Under the pieces are notes generated by a model that ran no database searches, had not been told where the DNA came from, and worked only from the letters and a program-made list of their open reading frames with translations. Source: VRUE01 sp963728365 (GTDB taxonomy: Bacteria; Actinomycetota; Thermoleophilia; Solirubrobacterales; 70-9). Taken from it: a stretch of DNA of 64,000 nucleotides. The position numbers and the translations under genes were made by a program. The stretch lies in the NCBI GenBank assembly GCA_963728365.1, contig CAVSJI010000002.1, forward strand, positions 124,001-188,000. Reading direction: 5' to 3'. The number at the start of each line of letters is the position of its first letter. Position 1 is the first letter of the stretch. This document shows positions 61,326 to 64,000 of this stretch, piece by piece.

Positions 61326-62795
61326 TTATTCGACGGAGATCGCCGGAACCATGCCGGCGGGGATCGAGTCGATCACGTCGCCGGCGATCACCGACTCGGC
61401 GGCGCCGATCCGGGCGGCGGCGTCGCGGCCGGCGCGGGCGTGGGCGACGACCGCCGCGCAGGCCGCGGCAAACGGCTCGAGGCCGCGGGCGAGCATCGCC
61501 GCGACCATCCCCGAGAGCACGTCGCCGGTGCCGGCAGTCGCCAGGGCCGGCGCGGAGAGCACGTTGACGGCGACCCGCTCGCCGTCGGTGACGATCGTGT
61601 CGTCGCCCTTGAGCACGACGACGGCGCCCGCAGCCCGGGCCGCCTCGCGGGCGGCGGCGAGCCGCTGCGCCGAGATCTCATCGGAGGAGCGGCCGAGCAG
61701 GCGCCCGAGCTCGCCGGCGTGCGGCGTGAGGATCGTCGGCGCAGCGCGTCCAGCGAGGGAGCTGAGCTTGTCGGCGAAGGCGTTGAGGCCGTCGGCGTCG
61801 ATCGCCAGCGGGCACTCGATCGCCTCGGCGGCTTCGCGCGCCAGCTCGACCGTGGCAGGGTCGCGTCCCATCCCCGGTCCGAGCACCCCCGCCGCCGCCC
61901 GCTCGAAGCTGCGCAGCAGCGTCTTCAGGCCGGCGGGCGCCAAGCAGCCGTCGCCGCCCGGGCAGCCGACGGACATCACCTCCGGTTGGCCAGCCTCGAA
62001 GACCAGCTCGAGGTCGGCGGGCACGACGACGGTCGCGTAGCCCGCCCCGGCCCGGATCGCCGCCCGTGAGCACATCTGCACCGCGCCGGTAAGCCCGCGC
62101 GAGCCGCCGGCGACCGTCACCTGGCCGGAGCTGAACTTGGTCGAGCGCGGCCCGCGGCGCGGGGCGAGGGAGAGGACGGAGGCCTCGATCTCCCCCGCTA
62201 CCGGCTCTCCCGGGGGCCCGCTCGGGATCCCGATCGGGACGACCCGCAGCTCGCCCGTGTGCCACTTGCCCGGCGCGACCCGATGCCCGAGCTTCCCGGC
62301 GTGGAAGCTGACCGTCAGATCCGCCTCGACCGCGGCGCCCGCGATCTCACCGGTCGAGGCGTCGACCCCCGAGGCGATGTCGCAGGCGAGGACCGGCGCC
62401 CCGCAGCGGTTGATTGCCTCGACCGCCGCCGCGGCCGGCTCGCGCGGCGCGCCCGAGAACCCGGTGCCGAAGATCGCATCGACGACCGCGCCCGAACCGT
62501 CCAGCCAGGCATCGAAGCCACCCTCCGGGACTTCCGCGAAGAGCTCCAGCACGTCGACCTCGAACCCCATGCCGCGCAGATGCCGAGCCGCCACCAGCCC
62601 GTCCCCCCCGTTGTTGCCCTTGCCGCAGAGGATCCGCACTGGCCCCTGCGGCGCCAGCCCCGCGACCGCCTCGGCCAGCGCCGTCCCCGCCGCCTCCATC
62701 AGCTGCTCGCCCGGCACCCCCCGCTCCTCGATCGCCCAGCGGTCGACGGCCCGGATTCCGTCGGCATCGTAGAGCGGTGTGAGCCAGGGCTCCAT
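61326..62795 (-). CDS. nnr: Bifunctional NAD(P)H-hydrate epimerase/dehydratase
   Basis: 489 aa. The N-terminal YjeF epimerase domain (about 1-205) has GKGNNGGDGLVAARHL near 58 and VDAIFGTGFSG near 106; the C-terminal ribokinase-like dehydratase domain (about 215-489) has GGSRGLTGAV, GVLGPGMGRD and NVLSAPALATAGTGDVLSGMVA (in parts). It repairs hydrated NADH and NADPH using ADP. Neighbour of alr, a common pairing in actinobacteria and firmicutes. Confidence 0.96.
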   Translation of the reverse strand: MEPWLTPLYDADGIRAVDRWAIEERGVPGEQLMEAAGTALAEAVAGLAPQGPVRILCGKGNNGGDGLVAARHLRGMGFEVDVLELFAEVPEGGFDAWLDGSGAVVDAIFGTGFSGAPREPAAAAVEAINRCGAPVLACDIASGVDASTGEIAGAAVEADLTVSFHAGKLGHRVAPGKWHTGELRVVPIGIPSGPPGEPVAGEIEASVLSLAPRRGPRSTKFSSGQVTVAGGSRGLTGAVQMCSRAAIRAGAGYATVVVPADLELVFEAGQPEVMSVGCPGGDGCLAPAGLKTLLRSFERAAAGVLGPGMGRDPATVELAREAAEAIECPLAIDADGLNAFADKLSSLAGRAAPTILTPHAGELGRLLGRSSDEISAQRLAAAREAARAAGAVVVLKGDDTIVTDGERVAVNVLSAPALATAGTGDVLSGMVAAMLARGLEPFAAACAAVVAHARAGRDAAARIGAAESVIAGDVIDSIPAGMVPAISVE

Positions 62796-62797
62796 GG

Positions 62798-63940
62798 TCA
62801 GTCGAAAAGCGCGCCGGCGTCTATGGGCACTCGCTCAGCCCTCGCACGTTTGCGGATCTCCACCAGAGGCTCCGCCGCCACGTAGTAGGCCCCACGCTTG
62901 GACCCCTGCTTGTCGACAAGCCCCGCTCGAACCATGGCCTGCAGATCGTTGGTTGCGACCTGATTGGAGATCTGTTCCAACTCTGCCAGTTCCACTCCCT
63001 TTCGGTGCGAAGAGTTACGGATATGAAGCCCGATAGCGGCGTCGAACAGGCTGCTGACAGCACGTTCCGGAAGGCCTCGATCGGCCCGCATGTCATCCAC
63101 GGCAGCCCAGATGTCCTCCGACTCCCGTGCCCGCCTCAACACACTCATTGCCTGGATGTAGTGGGCGCAAAGGCAAAAGTGCACCCAGGGCCGGGCGTCG
63201 CCATTTGGTCGCCATACACCTCCCCCGGCCCTGGAAAGGATGTCGTAATAGGCCTGGGTGTTAGCTCCAAGGTACTCCTCGATGCTCATCCACTCGGGGG
63301 AGAGGATCTGGTCCCTGGCGAGGACAAGCGTTTGCAGGCACCGCGCCATCCTGCCATTGCCGTCTCGAAATGGATGGACCATCGCCAGGTTCAAATGCGC
63401 CATCGCGCCCCTGACCATTGATGGACAGTCGTCGTCGCCCTTCAGCTGGGCGATCAGCTCCTCGATCAAAGCCGGCACCTCCTCGCTCTCCGGGGCTTCG
63501 TACACCGTTTCGCCGGTCGCGTCGTTTCGGACCCAAATCGGACCCGGCCGCCAAAGACCAGGGCCGGCGTCAAGGGCGTATTCCGTCATCATGAAATGAA
63601 GGCTCCGGATCAGCCCAGAGGAATAATCGAAGTGCGGGTCGTTGGCGAGCTGTAGCACGTAGGTCATCGCGCGGCGATATCCGAGCACTGCAGCCCAGTC
63701 CTCCGCTCCAGCCTCGGCTGGCTCCTCTCCCTCGATAGCTGCCAGAGCGTCCTCTACCGACACGTTGAATCCCTCGATGCTGTTGGAACCACGGATTGCG
63801 CGAGCCCCGAGGACGCGCCGCAACGATCCCACCCATCGACGCGGCTCGGCAACGTAATAGCGAAGTTGGCGTCGAAGATCGCCAATCTTCTCCAGCGCGC
63901 GCACCTCCGGCTCTTGAATTTCGGGGGCCTCGTAGACCAT
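62798..63940 (-). CDS. Fic family protein (AMPylase-like) with inhibitory motif
   Basis: 380 aa from ATG 63940 (AAAGGAAAG upstream); an earlier start at 63997 adds a non-conserved leader. The Fic core HPFRDGNGRMAR lies near residue 186, with its N-terminal flap, and an inhibitory helix SNSIEGF at 52-58 carries the autoinhibitory Glu56 (class II). The C-terminus is a winged-helix-like DNA-binding domain (VELAELEQISNQVATNDLQAMVRAGLV, in parts). It transfers AMP to protein hydroxyls when relieved of inhibition. Its upstream region to the window edge is AT-rich and probably contains the promoter. Confidence 0.93.
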   Translation of the reverse strand: MVYEAPEIQEPEVRALEKIGDLRRQLRYYVAEPRRWVGSLRRVLGARAIRGSNSIEGFNVSVEDALAAIEGEEPAEAGAEDWAAVLGYRRAMTYVLQLANDPHFDYSSGLIRSLHFMMTEYALDAGPGLWRPGPIWVRNDATGETVYEAPESEEVPALIEELIAQLKGDDDCPSMVRGAMAHLNLAMVHPFRDGNGRMARCLQTLVLARDQILSPEWMSIEEYLGANTQAYYDILSRAGGGVWRPNGDARPWVHFCLCAHYIQAMSVLRRARESEDIWAAVDDMRADRGLPERAVSSLFDAAIGLHIRNSSHRKGVELAELEQISNQVATNDLQAMVRAGLVDKQGSKRGAYYVAAEPLVEIRKRARAERVPIDAGALFD

Positions 63941-64000
63941 TGTCCGGCTTTCCTTTGTTATTGGGAATGCTTCAGTCTTAGATAATGATCGTATCAAAGG

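Noticed and set aside
63941..64000. Defined sigma-70 promoter before the Fic gene
   Set aside because: TTGATA and TATCTAA-like hexamers are present on the minus strand but with wrong spacing, so only an AT-rich upstream region can be stated.

Overview
The window is very GC-rich, gene-dense DNA with frequent GTG/TTG starts and 1-4 nt ATGA/GTGA stop-start overlaps. Gene content (A2-type aa3 oxidase with ctaA/ctaB, IF-1, PduO-type cobalamin adenosyltransferase, bifunctional Nnr, beta-oxidation genes) fits an aerobic high-GC actinobacterium. Several small conserved proteins recall Thermoleophilia/Solirubrobacterales, but that placement is an inference. No rRNA, CRISPR array or intact integrase was seen. 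Layout: 1-2.1 kb small membrane proteins, a fatty acid hydroxylase-family protein, a four-Cys protein and tRNA-Arg(UCU). 2.4-14.0 kb is one tightly overlapping plus-strand cluster: a glycosidase-like/GT2 fusion, an ABC exporter, four APH-fold kinases (two without the catalytic Asp), a ChbG-type deacetylase and two related GT-B-like proteins. It looks like an uncharacterised glycan or glycosylated-metabolite pathway. 14-18.3 kb holds an alpha/beta hydrolase, a large GT-C-like membrane protein, MsrA and small proteins. 18.4-24.8 kb is accessory: a Phd/VapC pair, then less GC-rich DNA with unfamiliar short genes, a lipoprotein, a secreted Fn3-hydrolase and an HNH-like protein, ending at tRNA-Pro(UGG), whose 3' end has a 14/16 match about 5.6 kb away. 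24.8-35.9 kb is core metabolism: DUF1015, PduO, OsmC, SDR, NUDIX, 1-Cys peroxiredoxin, thiolase, class IV aminotransferase, acyl-CoA dehydrogenase, enoyl-CoA hydratase, hydroxyacyl-CoA dehydrogenase and GreA. 35.9-38.1 kb is a small toxin/defence patch with a DUF4258/DUF2283-like pair, a VapBC relic and a frameshifted SIR2-like gene. 38.1-41.2 kb holds TrxB and two membrane proteins. 41.3-54.1 kb is a respiratory region. It has a normal A2-type cytochrome oxidase (ctaC-ctaD-USP-like-ctaE, minus strand), heme O and heme A synthases, a diheme cytochrome c lipoprotein, and, most strikingly, a second subunit II/subunit I pair (41279-43641) in which nearly every metal and heme ligand is replaced although the fold and membrane segments are kept. 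54.1-64.0 kb has an ABC-2 exporter, IF-1, CCA-adding enzyme, alanine racemase, a CBS protein, Nnr and a Fic enzyme. Two further themes recur. Three genes have no ATG/GTG/TTG at the expected start but an ATC or ATT exactly there (17756, 20411, 27988). Several strong intergenic or in-frame palindromes and a dispersed 30-bp repeat are not explained by coding sequence.
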